From Pseudomonadota bacterium (GTDB taxonomy: Bacteria; Desulfobacterota; Desulfobacteria; Desulfobacterales; Desulfosarcinaceae): 20,994 nucleotides of DNA. The DNA lies in NCBI GenBank assembly GCA_023435265.1, contig JAEYRZ010000077.1, positions 1 through 20,994 of the forward strand, given 5' to 3'. Under the pieces are notes generated by a model. The model was not told where the DNA came from. It did not search any database and saw nothing but the letters and a program-made list of their open reading frames with translations. How positions within the stretch are numbered: position 1 is the stretch's first letter; each line of letters opens with the position of its first letter. A program made the translations under genes and the position numbers. This document shows, piece by piece, positions 8,233-15,848 of this stretch.

Positions 8233-9147
8233 CTATTCGGCAAGGGACGCCATGGTTTCCGGAGCGCGCCGGGCGCGCCAGGCCGTTGTGCCTGCCGCGG
8301 TCCTCGGGGCCGCGATTTCCATGGCGTCACCCCGCACGCGGCCTTTATAGTGCACGAGCGCGGCGTGTCCGTCCACCTCCTGCTCCACCGTGAATTCGAA
8401 TCGGTCGCCGACCAGCCGCGTATCTTCCAGGTGACTCGATCGGCCGTCGATGCGGATGGTTCCGCTCACGTACTGGAATTCCTGCGCAAGCTCCAGGCGG
8501 TAATCCGTACTTCCTTCGGGAAGGTCGCTGCGCCACTCCCAAATGCCGCTCACATTGGCCGGTACGATCCAGAAGTAGACGTGGTCGCCTTCGACTATTT
8601 CGAATTCATCGGGTTCCCAGTCCCCCATATCGAAGGCATGTGAAACGATTCGGGTCCCGGGTCTCAGCTCCTGCAGCAGCTTGGGCCGCAGTTCAAGGTT
8701 GATCCAGGGCAGCAGGTACAGCGTCACCACGCTGGCCCCGCTCAAGTCGGCTTCGAAGAGATTCTGCTGCAGAAACCGCACCCGGCCGCTCACTCCCGCG
8801 ATCTCGGCGTTGGCTGCGCTCTCCCGGATGCGCTCGGGATCGATATCTATGCCCACGCCGCGTGCACCCCGCTCCCGCGCCGCCGTAATGACGATGCGCC
8901 CGTCGCCGCTGCCGAGATCATAGACCCGGTCGTTTTCATCGACGCCTGCCATCTCGAGCATTTTCTGTACAACGGCCATCGGCGTCGGAACGAAGTGAAC
9001 GTCCGGTCTGGCCGCAGCAATGCGCCTCAGTTCGAGCGGTGCCGATGCGACGGCCGGATTCGTCGGAAACGATGCGGCCGGCACGCCGGTGCAAAGACTC
9101 AGCACAAAGAAGAGGCTGAACAAACTTTTTCCTGTCGATTGCTTCAT
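8233..9147 (-). CDS. Class I SAM methyltransferase with N-terminal signal peptide and C-terminal extension
   Basis: 304 aa. Residues 1-25 are a classic export signal: MKQSTGK, a hydrophobic stretch, then VPAAS before the cut. A Rossmann methyltransferase domain follows at ~55-190, with motif I VYDLGSGDGRI (75-85), acidic GIDID (Asp101) and LYLLPWINLELRPKL near motif IV/V. Residues ~190-304 are a beta-rich tail (YRLELAQEFQYVSG, FTVEQEVDGHAALVHY) without known catalytic motifs. The start is ATG 9147 with GGAG nine bases upstream; the frame is open further upstream into the permease gene, but that part is a shadow. It sits 23 nt behind the permease gene and is probably co-transcribed. A periplasmic location for an enzyme needing SAM is odd; alternatively the helix is a membrane anchor. 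Substrate unknown. Confidence 0.85.
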   Translation of the reverse strand: MKQSTGKSLFSLFFVLSLCTGVPAASFPTNPAVASAPLELRRIAAARPDVHFVPTPMAVVQKMLEMAGVDENDRVYDLGSGDGRIVITAARERGARGVGIDIDPERIRESAANAEIAGVSGRVRFLQQNLFEADLSGASVVTLYLLPWINLELRPKLLQELRPGTRIVSHAFDMGDWEPDEFEIVEGDHVYFWIVPANVSGIWEWRSDLPEGSTDYRLELAQEFQYVSGTIRIDGRSSHLEDTRLVGDRFEFTVEQEVDGHAALVHYKGRVRGDAMEIAAPRTAAGTTAWRARRAPETMASLAE

Positions 9148-9170
9148 CGCACATGTCTCCTTGCAGGTGT

Positions 9171-10514
9171 TTATCCCATGTTTTCCCTGCGGTTGACCGG
9201 CAGCAGCCATACGCCAACGCCCGTCAACAAAACCGCCACCCCGACCCAGGCGCCTTTGCCGGTGTGCACCAGGCTGGAATGCAGCATGTACAGACAGGCC
9301 GAACCGAACAGCAGCGGGGTCAGCGGGTACAGCGGCACGGGGAAAGGACGCCGCACCTGCCGGTCCTTGCGGCGCAGAATGAAGATGGAGAATACGACCA
9401 GCAGAAGAAACATCCAGAAAACCGGCGCCGTGTACTCCACCATCAGAACAAAACCGCTGCGCGCCCGGCTGCCGGCCAGGACGAGCACAACGGCCAGCCC
9501 CGCCTGGAACAGCACGGCGTTGACCGGCGTGTTCCTTCGATTCTGCCAGTTCGCCAGGAAGCCGAAGACGGCGAAATCCCGGCCTAAGGCAAAACAGGTG
9601 CGCGACCCGGTGATGATCATGCCGTTCATGGTGCTCAGGGCGACCAGGAAGACCAGCAGGCTGATCAGACGGGCTCCGTGTTCGCCCAGAGTCAGGCGCA
9701 GCAGGTCGGCGGCCACCGCATCCGAACCGGCCATGGCCGGAAGGCCGAGCCCTTTCACGAACGCCAGGTTGATGAGAAGATACATACCGGTGATCAGGCC
9801 GATGCTGTAGATCAGGACTCGCGCCATGTTGCGGCGCGCGTGACGGACCTCGCCCGAAAGATAAGCCGCCTCGTTCCAACCGCCGTAGGTGAGCAGCACG
9901 AAGATCATCGCCCGTCCCAGAGCCTGCCGGTCGGCGGGATGCGCAATGCCGGAGGCCGGGGGATCTCTCGTCAGTCCCAGAACGGTAATGAAGAGTAGCC
10001 CCAGCACGATGCCGGCCATCAGAACCCGCTGCGTCAGCCGCCCCTGCCTGATCCCGGCCACATTGACGGCAGTTAAGGCCAGGATGGCCGTTATGGCAAA
10101 GCAGGAATCCGAATAGCGTCCCAGCGGCAGCAACTGCGACGCATAATCGCCGATCAGAAACGCGATCATGGCGATCGAACCCGTCTGGATGACCGTCATG
10201 CGCGCCCAGGCCAGCAGAAAGGCCGGTGCCGGGCCGAATGCGCGGCCCAGATACCGGTAGTCGCCGCCCACATGGGGATAGGTGGTGGACAGCTCGGCGT
10301 AGCACAATGCGCCCGTCAGGGAGATCGCCCCGCCCGCCAGCCACAGTAAAAGCAGCATCCCCTCCCCGCTGGCGCTCGCCGCGACCAGTGCGGGCGTTTT
10401 GAAGATGCCGACTCCGACGACCACGCCCACGATGATGGCCACGGCATCCATTACCGAAAGCGTCTCCCGGGGTCTCGCTTTTTCGGGATCGCGCTTGGGG
10501 GTTTCGGTGGTCAT
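9171..10514 (-). CDS. APC-superfamily amino-acid permease
   Basis: A 447-aa integral inner-membrane protein with about twelve hydrophobic helices. The first helix carries the APC hallmark VVVGVGIFKTP (~31-41), helix 2-3 has GALCYAELSTTYPHVGGDY, and helix 6 has YGGWNEAAYLSGE (210-222), a segment typical of the LAT/basic-neutral amino acid exchanger-like branch. These proteins carry amino acids by proton symport or exchange; the substrate cannot be read from the sequence. ATG 10514 has GGAG eight bases upstream. A 6-bp hairpin (GCAGCC...GGCTGC, 10531-10546) sits immediately before the ribosome site and might affect initiation. The following signal-peptide methyltransferase is in the same transcription unit. 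Confidence 0.9.
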   Translation of the reverse strand: MTTETPKRDPEKARPRETLSVMDAVAIIVGVVVGVGIFKTPALVAASASGEGMLLLLWLAGGAISLTGALCYAELSTTYPHVGGDYRYLGRAFGPAPAFLLAWARMTVIQTGSIAMIAFLIGDYASQLLPLGRYSDSCFAITAILALTAVNVAGIRQGRLTQRVLMAGIVLGLLFITVLGLTRDPPASGIAHPADRQALGRAMIFVLLTYGGWNEAAYLSGEVRHARRNMARVLIYSIGLITGMYLLINLAFVKGLGLPAMAGSDAVAADLLRLTLGEHGARLISLLVFLVALSTMNGMIITGSRTCFALGRDFAVFGFLANWQNRRNTPVNAVLFQAGLAVVLVLAGSRARSGFVLMVEYTAPVFWMFLLLVVFSIFILRRKDRQVRRPFPVPLYPLTPLLFGSACLYMLHSSLVHTGKGAWVGVAVLLTGVGVWLLPVNRRENMG

Positions 10515-10660
10515 GCGCCGGTCTCCGCGAGCAGCCTTCCGGCTGCATCCAGAAACCTTGGTCAGTTCGGGGAAATAACGAAATGGGCGGCACCCGGTAT
10601 TTGGGGCCTCGAGGACTCAGCAAAGAACGATCCGGCCTGCATGTACACCCGGAAGGGGCA

Positions 10661-10957
10661 TCACGCTTTCGCCTGCGGGTCGCCTCCCTGCGGGCCGAAG
10701 CGGCGCGCCGACCGCGCCCGCGCCTTTTCGGCTTCGACTTCGCGGCTGCGGGGGGGTGCGGCGGTCACGAGAGCATCGAGCAATGCGGCCGCGGTGCGGC
10801 CCACCTCGTCGACCGCCCGATCGAACGCCGCCTGGTTCGCAACCGAAGGCTTGGCGAACCCGCTGATTTTTCTTACGAACTGCAGCGCCGCCGCGTGGAT
10901 TTCGTCTTCGTTCGCCGGCGGATCGAAATTGAAAAGCGGCCTGATGTTTCGGCACAC
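10661..10957 (-). CDS. DUF2277 family protein
   Basis: A 98-aa small soluble protein recognisable as DUF2277 from its start CRNIRPLFNFDPPA, its middle ALQFVRKISGFAKPS and the later LLDALVTAAPPRSREVEA. The family is widespread, conserved and of unknown function. The start codon is GTG (10955-10957) with AGGTGA seven bases upstream. The C-terminal ~15 residues (RRFGPQGGDPQAKA) are variable tail. It follows the alpha/beta hydrolase by 155 nt on the same strand, with no obvious terminator in between. Confidence 0.88.
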   Translation of the reverse strand: MCRNIRPLFNFDPPANEDEIHAAALQFVRKISGFAKPSVANQAAFDRAVDEVGRTAAALLDALVTAAPPRSREVEAEKARARSARRFGPQGGDPQAKA

Positions 10958-11112
10958 GATTGAATCACCTCGCTTTATCTCGACACTCCGGCCCTGGGAT
11001 CCGGAAGCTGTTCTTCCCGCTGCGGCGGTATCCGCCGCTCTGCGCGGCCCACCTGCAGGGCATTGCAGCCGGACTGAAGCACCCCGCCTGCAACCCCCTC
11101 AGCGCTTCGAAA

Positions 11113-12084
11113 TCAAGGCGCATGCAGCGTCTCGGTCGGTATCCGAATATCCTCGTCATGCAGGAACCTGGAGAAGAAGTCGTTCACGCGCTCGAAGGCC
11201 CCGTCCGGAAAGCCCCCATGCCCGGCGCCGGCCACCGTGATGAGAAAGCTCGGCACACCGGCATCGGAGAGCGCCTTGTCGAGGCGGACCGCCTGGTCGT
11301 AGGGGACGATCCGGTCGGCCGTGCCGTGCAGCGTCAGTACGGGCGGATCGTCGGACGATACATAGCGGATCGGCGATGCGGCCAGCGCTCTGACTGTGTT
11401 GTCGGGCAGGGCGCCGCCGATCAGCAGCGCCTCGGGCGCATCGGGGCGCGCCCGGTCGATGTCGCCGGGCTGACCGATCATGGCCAGCATATCGGTTATT
11501 CCGAAGAAATTCACGGCTGCGCAGACCCGGCTGCTGGTGCCGGCATGCGGCCCCAGGTCGCCTTCGAGCTCGGGCACGGCCCCGGAGAGACCGAGCATCA
11601 GGGCCAGGTGCGCGCCGGCGCTTCGGCCGAAAACGGCGATGCGCCCTGGATCGAAGCCATAGCGGTCCGCCTGGGCCCGCACCCAGCGGATCGCGGCCTT
11701 GGCGTCGTGGATCTGGGCCGGCCACCGGACTTCAGCAGAAAGCCGGTAGCCGGCCGACACGCCGGCGTATGCGCCGCCGCGGACAAAAGGCAACAGCTGC
11801 CCCGCGCCGTCCCGCTTGTCGCCCCAGCGCCAGCCGCCGCCGTGAAAGAACACGATCACCGGAAGCCTGTCCGAGGCGGGTTTTTTCGGCAGGTAGAGGT
11901 CGAGCCGCTGGCGGGGATTGCCGGTGGCGGCGTACGGAACGTCCAGCTCCAGGGTGATCGGCTCCCTGCGCAGCGCCTCCATTGGCATCGCGCCCTGGTC
12001 ACCGGGCAGGCGTGCCTCCGCACATGCCTGGGCCGCGGCAGTCCCCACCACCAGCGCAAGGATCATCAGCGCGGTTCGAACCAT
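11113..12084 (-). CDS. Exported alpha/beta hydrolase (BD-FAE/carboxylesterase-like)
   Basis: 323 aa from the ATG at 12084, chosen because AAGGAG lies 5 nt upstream and the product then begins with a good signal peptide (MVRTALMILALVVGTAAAQA). The hydrolase domain spans ~45-310: oxyanion-hole HGGGW (81-85), nucleophile elbow GRSAG (Ser155), Asp257 in TADRIVP and His289 in GAGHGG complete the triad. The HGGG motif and length fit periplasmic or secreted esterases of the hormone-sensitive-lipase/BD-FAE kind, which cut ester bonds in small esters or decorated polysaccharides. The elbow has Arg where most relatives have His (GHSAGG). It starts 41 nt after the stop of the 94-aa gene, so it is likely in the same run. 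Confidence 0.88.
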   Translation of the reverse strand: MVRTALMILALVVGTAAAQACAEARLPGDQGAMPMEALRREPITLELDVPYAATGNPRQRLDLYLPKKPASDRLPVIVFFHGGGWRWGDKRDGAGQLLPFVRGGAYAGVSAGYRLSAEVRWPAQIHDAKAAIRWVRAQADRYGFDPGRIAVFGRSAGAHLALMLGLSGAVPELEGDLGPHAGTSSRVCAAVNFFGITDMLAMIGQPGDIDRARPDAPEALLIGGALPDNTVRALAASPIRYVSSDDPPVLTLHGTADRIVPYDQAVRLDKALSDAGVPSFLITVAGAGHGGFPDGAFERVNDFFSRFLHDEDIRIPTETLHAP

Positions 12085-12125
12085 GATTTCTCCTTGCAGG
12101 ATAAAGCGCGGCCCAAAGCGTCGCA

Positions 12126-12410
12126 CTATCCCGGCCCGCGCTCATCCGGATAAGGTTCGTCCGTCCTTGGGGCGCTTGCGGCCTGCTCGTCCAGCGATTG
12201 CCGGTACCGCACACAGCCGCGCATGAATTCCGGCCATTCCGGCACCACCGGGAGCGGGTCGGTCCGCTCGGGCAGTAGTCCCCAGAGCGCCGGATGATGC
12301 CAGCACAGGCCGTGCCGGTTACTGTCGCGATGCCGTCGGATCCCGTGGCGCAGCTTTTTGATCTCCTCGATCAGTTGCTGGCGGGTCAGTTGATGAAGGT
12401 CGTCGTCCAT
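12126..12410 (-). CDS. Conserved small protein with CWHHP motif, function unknown
   Basis: 94 aa, ATG preceded by GAGGAAG at proper distance. The N-terminal ~30 residues are a charged amphipathic helix (LTRQQLIEEIKKLRHGIRRH), possibly a coiled coil. A compact segment follows with CWHHPALWGLLPE and then FMRGCVRYRQSLDEQ; the tail is acidic and proline-rich. I have a memory of similar uncharacterised proteins but no named family. The Cys and paired His could bind a metal, though this is speculative. It lies 48 nt downstream of the HisF-like gene and 41 nt upstream of the hydrolase gene. Confidence 0.8.
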   Translation of the reverse strand: MDDDLHQLTRQQLIEEIKKLRHGIRRHRDSNRHGLCWHHPALWGLLPERTDPLPVVPEWPEFMRGCVRYRQSLDEQAASAPRTDEPYPDERGPG

Positions 12411-12458
12411 GATCTTCCTCGCAATACTGCCTAAAAACTAGACCGGGCGACATGCGTG

Positions 12459-13250
12459 TCAAGCCTGTGCGGAACGTTCTGCGACCTTCACCCCGCGTCT
12501 CTTGAGATAAGCCTTCAGATCGGGAATCGCGATGACCCGGAAATGAAAGACCGAAGCCGCCAGGAGGATATTCGCCCCGGCCTGGGCCGCCTCGTGGAAG
12601 TGCTCCAGCGCGCCAGCGCCGCCCGAAGCCACCACGTCGGCAGAGGTCGCCGCCCGGGTCTTGCGGATCAGCGGCAGGTCGTAGCCGGTCCGCACGCCGT
12701 CCGTGGTTTTGCTGGTGGGCAGCACGGCCCCCACCCCATAGCCGTCGATGCGCTTGATCCACTCTACCGCATCGGCGCCCGTGGCGGTGCGGCCGCCGTC
12801 GATGTAGACCTCGTAGCCCGAAGGCAGGGAGGCGTTCACGGCGGCGTCCACGGCCACGGTCACACGCTGGGAGCCGAAGGCCTTGACCATTTCGCCGATC
12901 ACCTCCGGATTGCGGAAGGCCGCGCTGCTGACCGACACCTTATCCGCGCCGGCCGCAAGAACCGCCTCCGCCGAGGCCGCATCCTTGATGCCGCCGCCCA
13001 CGGTGAAGGGCACCGTTGCCGCGGCAGCCACTTTTTTGACCACCTCGAGCATGGTGGCCCGGCCCTCAACAGTGGCCGTGATATCCAGCAGGGCCAGCTC
13101 GTCTGCCCCTTCCGCGCAGTAGGCGCGGCAGCATTCCACCGGATCGCCCGCATCGCGGATATCGACGAATTGCACACCCTTGACCACCCGCCCGTTCTGC
13201 ATGTCCAGGCAGGGCATGATTCTGACGATGGTATCTTCCGAGTGCTTCAT
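12459..13250 (-). CDS. hisF: HisF-type imidazole glycerol phosphate synthase cyclase subunit, divergent
   Basis: A 263-aa TIM barrel of the HisF family. In histidine synthesis HisF combines PRFAR with ammonia supplied by HisH to give imidazole glycerol phosphate and AICAR. The two catalytic Asp are kept: Asp16 in MPCLD (T. maritima Asp11) and Asp135 in AVDAAV (Asp130). Phosphate loops TVGGGI and ASGGAG are present. The usual TSMDRDGT loop is instead TSKTTDGV, with Asp184 kept but the first Asp changed to Thr. In the Arg5-Glu46-Lys99-Glu167 ammonia gate, Arg10, Glu51 and Lys104 remain, while the last Glu is Ala175. No hisH or other his gene is present. It begins 1 nt after the stop of the GuaA-C-like gene, with GGAGG inside that gene. 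Family is certain; role as true HisF is uncertain. Confidence 0.85.
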   Translation of the reverse strand: MKHSEDTIVRIMPCLDMQNGRVVKGVQFVDIRDAGDPVECCRAYCAEGADELALLDITATVEGRATMLEVVKKVAAAATVPFTVGGGIKDAASAEAVLAAGADKVSVSSAAFRNPEVIGEMVKAFGSQRVTVAVDAAVNASLPSGYEVYIDGGRTATGADAVEWIKRIDGYGVGAVLPTSKTTDGVRTGYDLPLIRKTRAATSADVVASGGAGALEHFHEAAQAGANILLAASVFHFRVIAIPDLKAYLKRRGVKVAERSAQA

Positions 13251-13251
13251 C

Positions 13252-14217
13252 TTACACCGCCTCCATGGTCGATGGGGGTTTCGAAGCGATATTGTAGGTA
13301 ACGCTCACCACGCCGGGAACCTCCGTGGTCATGCGCCCCGCCAATCGTTCCAGCAGTTCGAACGGCAGGTGCGTGGGCCTGGCGGTCACCGCATCCTTGG
13401 TGTCCCAGCAGCGCACCTCGATCTGCAGGCCGTAATCCCTTTTGCCGTCGCGCATCCCCGGAATACGGTCGTTGTGCAGGATGGCCATGTATTGGAAGGC
13501 CTTCACGCCGGCCAACTCCTCTTCGAGAACCACAGTGGCCTTGCGGACCAGCGCGATCCGTTCCCGCGTGGCTTCGCCGATGACGCGCGCCACCAGGGCC
13601 GGGCCGGGAAACGGCGGCCGGTTGTAGATCTCTTCCGGCAGTCCCAGGGCTTTGCCCACCACCCGCACGGCCGGTTTGCGCAGTTGGATCACCGGCTCAA
13701 TCACCGTGTAGCCGTATTCCTTGTCCGTATCGATGCCCAGCTGGGCCAGGATGTTGTGCTGCCGCTTGATGCCGGCCACCGTCTCCTCGACATCGGTGTA
13801 GATGGTCCCCTGCAACAGGAAGCGGGCGCCGCTCTCTTTCACCAGGCGCGAAAAAACGGTTTTATAAAATGTGTCGGTGATGGCCTGCCGTTTTTCTTCC
13901 GGATCGGTCTTGCCCTTCAAGGCCTTGAAAAATTCGTCCTGGGCGTCCACCAACGTCACCGGCGCGCCGCAGCGCTGCAGAATGTCCACCACCCGCCGGG
14001 GCTCTCCTTCGCGCATCAACCCGTTGTCGATGAAAAAGGTCTTGAGACGGTCGCCCAGGGCGCGGTGGGCCAGCATGGTGACCACCGAGGAGTCCACGCC
14101 GCCCGAAAGGGCATTGACCGCCGTGCCCGGGCCGACCTGGGCCGCAATGGCCGCGCACTGCTCCGTGATGAACCGCTCCGGCACAAGGTCGTCGAGCTTG
14201 ATTTCCGTTACCTGCAT
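13252..14217 (-). CDS. Stand-alone GMP synthase-type ATP pyrophosphatase (GuaA C-terminal-like), no glutaminase domain
   Basis: 321 aa, related to the C-terminal two thirds of GuaA or to the archaeal GuaAb subunit. P-loop LSGGVDSSV (37-45); FFIDNGLMREGE near 61; LLQGTIYTDVEE; NRPPFPGPALVARVIGE (199-215) and a dimerisation-like tail ending SKPPSTMEAV. Normal GuaA has a lid motif KSHHNVGGLP, here KRQHNILAQL, and ends in KPPATIEWE, here KPPSTMEAV. No GATase domain precedes it; the ATG has AAGGA seven bases upstream and no open frame before it. GMP synthase adenylates XMP and replaces the adenylate with ammonia. This protein may do that with a separate GATase, use free ammonia, or act on another substrate. 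It is first in the tight pair with the HisF-like gene. Confidence 0.82.
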   Translation of the reverse strand: MQVTEIKLDDLVPERFITEQCAAIAAQVGPGTAVNALSGGVDSSVVTMLAHRALGDRLKTFFIDNGLMREGEPRRVVDILQRCGAPVTLVDAQDEFFKALKGKTDPEEKRQAITDTFYKTVFSRLVKESGARFLLQGTIYTDVEETVAGIKRQHNILAQLGIDTDKEYGYTVIEPVIQLRKPAVRVVGKALGLPEEIYNRPPFPGPALVARVIGEATRERIALVRKATVVLEEELAGVKAFQYMAILHNDRIPGMRDGKRDYGLQIEVRCWDTKDAVTARPTHLPFELLERLAGRMTTEVPGVVSVTYNIASKPPSTMEAV

Positions 14218-14418
14218 GCGAGTTTCCTTTCCATTTGGATGCGCGTTGCATCGAAGCCGAGTTTCTATTTTGACCGAATGTCCTAGTGGGCGAAAATGCC
14301 GAAAGGATGATTGAGTCCGGTGATCAACAAACCATCCTCCAAACCGTCCTCATCGATCAGCGCGAAAATTTTCGACAGCATTGATTGCCTATCTGTGCTG
14401 CAAAGTAAAGGAGAACGT

Positions 14419-15003
14419 TCATGCAGCGGACGCACCGGCAAGCGGAAGGTGCAGGTTGTGCACTTCATAGCGCAACTCGGCCATTCCAGCGCCCATCCGG
14501 CGAACCGATGTCAGGCGCAGAACCGGGCTCGGCACCCTGCGGGGGAACAGCGGCTTCCCCCTGCCAAGCGTTACCGAACCGACCTGGATGATCAGTTCGT
14601 CCAAAAGCTCTGCATCGTAGAACTGGCCGGCGAGATCTCCACCTCCGACGATCCAGATGTTCCGGGCGCCGGCAGCGGATCGCATTGCAGCGTGAACGCG
14701 GCGCACATCCCCACCGACGAACCGGATGTCCGCACCTTCGACGACCGGCAGCGTGCGCTTCGTAAATACCCAGGCCGGCTGCGTGTAGGGCCAGGCCGCC
14801 CCGGTTTCGGCGGCGACCTTTTCTCCGTTGCGCACCATCCACTCGTATGTTGCCGACCCCATCGCCAGCGCACCCACGTCTGCAATGAACTCCGGATAGC
14901 TGGATTCATTCAGGCCGCCGAGCGGAAACAGCCAGTCAAGCGAGTCATTCTCAGTTGCAATGAACCCATCGAGGCTGGTCGCAGTGTAGTATTGCGTTTT
15001 CAT
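14419..15003 (-). CDS. RibD C-terminal/dihydrofolate reductase-like oxidoreductase
   Basis: A 194-aa protein of the RibD_C/DHFR-like family of NADPH reductases: opening KTQYYTATSLDGFIAT, ALAMGSATYEWM near 56, and IWIVGGGDLAGQFYD near 125 for the nucleotide site, then SVTLGRGKPLFP. Members resemble pyrimidine reductases but are mostly of unknown substrate. The start at 15003 gives the usual family N-terminus but lacks a clear ribosome site. An upstream in-frame ATG at 15099 overlaps the preceding methyltransferase stop as ATGA, so a coupled form with 32 extra Pro/Arg-rich residues is possible. Last gene of the cassette that starts at the zinc-ribbon gene. Confidence 0.82.
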   Translation of the reverse strand: MKTQYYTATSLDGFIATENDSLDWLFPLGGLNESSYPEFIADVGALAMGSATYEWMVRNGEKVAAETGAAWPYTQPAWVFTKRTLPVVEGADIRFVGGDVRRVHAAMRSAAGARNIWIVGGGDLAGQFYDAELLDELIIQVGSVTLGRGKPLFPRRVPSPVLRLTSVRRMGAGMAELRYEVHNLHLPLAGASAA

Positions 15004-15095
15004 GGGTGTGTGCAGTTCCCGAACGACGTTACGCACCGGACGTCGAGGCTCGGGCTCAGGCGGGTGGCCCGTCGTCTGCCCTTCTTGTCCGGCAC

Positions 15096-15833
15096 TCATG
15101 TGGTCTTGACGCAGGCGAATAATGTGTACTCATCTTCACCCGGGCAATAGCGTCCCTCATGCACCTCGAAGCCTGTTTGGCGCAGAACATGCCTCCAGGT
15201 GTCCAGAGAGAAGATCCCCATCGTCCAGTGTTCGGTTTCAATGCGCAGGTGTCCGTTGTCGCGGATCAGGTACAGGATCGTCGTTTCATACTGCTCGTCT
15301 GCCGGATCGGGGTCATACACGTTCTCGACGAAAACGACCTCCAGGCCGTCCCGAGCGGCCGGTGTGGTCGTGGTCTTGTTCTGCCTGAATGTTTCGATCG
15401 TCACGTCCGGCGTCGCGATCAGGACGCCGCCCGGGTTGAGGTGGGCATGGGCGGTGCGAAAAGCCGACTCGAAGTCGGCCCGGCAGTTCATGTGTGAGAT
15501 CGCGTCGTCCATGAGCACAGCGTCGAAAGCCCGGCCGAGTCTGAAGGACCGCATATCACCCTAGACAAACGTGCAGCCAGGGTTCAGTTCCTGCGCCTGG
15601 GCGAGCATGGCGGGACTGATATCCAGGCCGGTGACGTCGAACGCGCGCCTCAGGTTCAGGATGTTCTTCCCGCCCCCGCACCCGATATCCAGCAATGTCG
15701 CCACCGGCTGCCTGGCATGCTGCCGAATCAGGGCGGTGACGTGTTGGCAGTAGTGTGCGTACTCAGTGGCGGCATCGCCCCACAGCGGCCATAGCCATGC
15801 CAGGTCCGTGTAAAGGCGGCGGGTCTCATTCAC
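15096..15833 (-). pseudogene. SAM-dependent methyltransferase interrupted by in-frame TAG
   Basis: Two consecutive ORFs in the same frame, separated only by a TAG at 15561-15563, together make a normal ~245-residue class I methyltransferase. The first part (GTG start 15833, 90 aa) carries motif I LLDIGCGGGKN and the acidic VTGLDIS, and ends NPGCTFV. The second resumes with GDMRSFRLGRAFDAVLMDD, the expected motif III/IV continuation, and runs through HLNPGGVLIATPDV to VKTT. Homologues typically read through here with a polar residue before GDMR, so a CAG-to-TAG change is the simplest explanation. Without readthrough the product lacks most of its substrate half. The gene starts 15 nt after the previous methyltransferase and overlaps a possible start of the reductase by 4 nt. 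A sequencing error is possible. Confidence 0.8.
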
Positions 15834-15848
15834 TTTTCTTCGATCTCC

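Noticed and set aside
8233..10623. Single 796-codon minus-strand ORF spanning the permease and the methyltransferase
   Set aside because: Only its last 304 codons read as a protein (signal peptide, SAM domain). The upstream part is an out-of-frame shadow of the permease, whose own frame shows twelve hydrophobic helices.
14283..14381. 32-aa minus-strand ORF ending LLITGLNHPFGIFAH just upstream of the GuaA-C-like gene
   Set aside because: It reads somewhat like real protein, but has no ribosome site and no family I recognise; too short to support.
15561..15563. Pyrrolysine or other programmed recoding at the TAG
   Set aside because: Known pyrrolysine proteins are methylamine methyltransferases of a different fold; no pyl genes or insertion element seen. 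Nonsense mutation is simpler.
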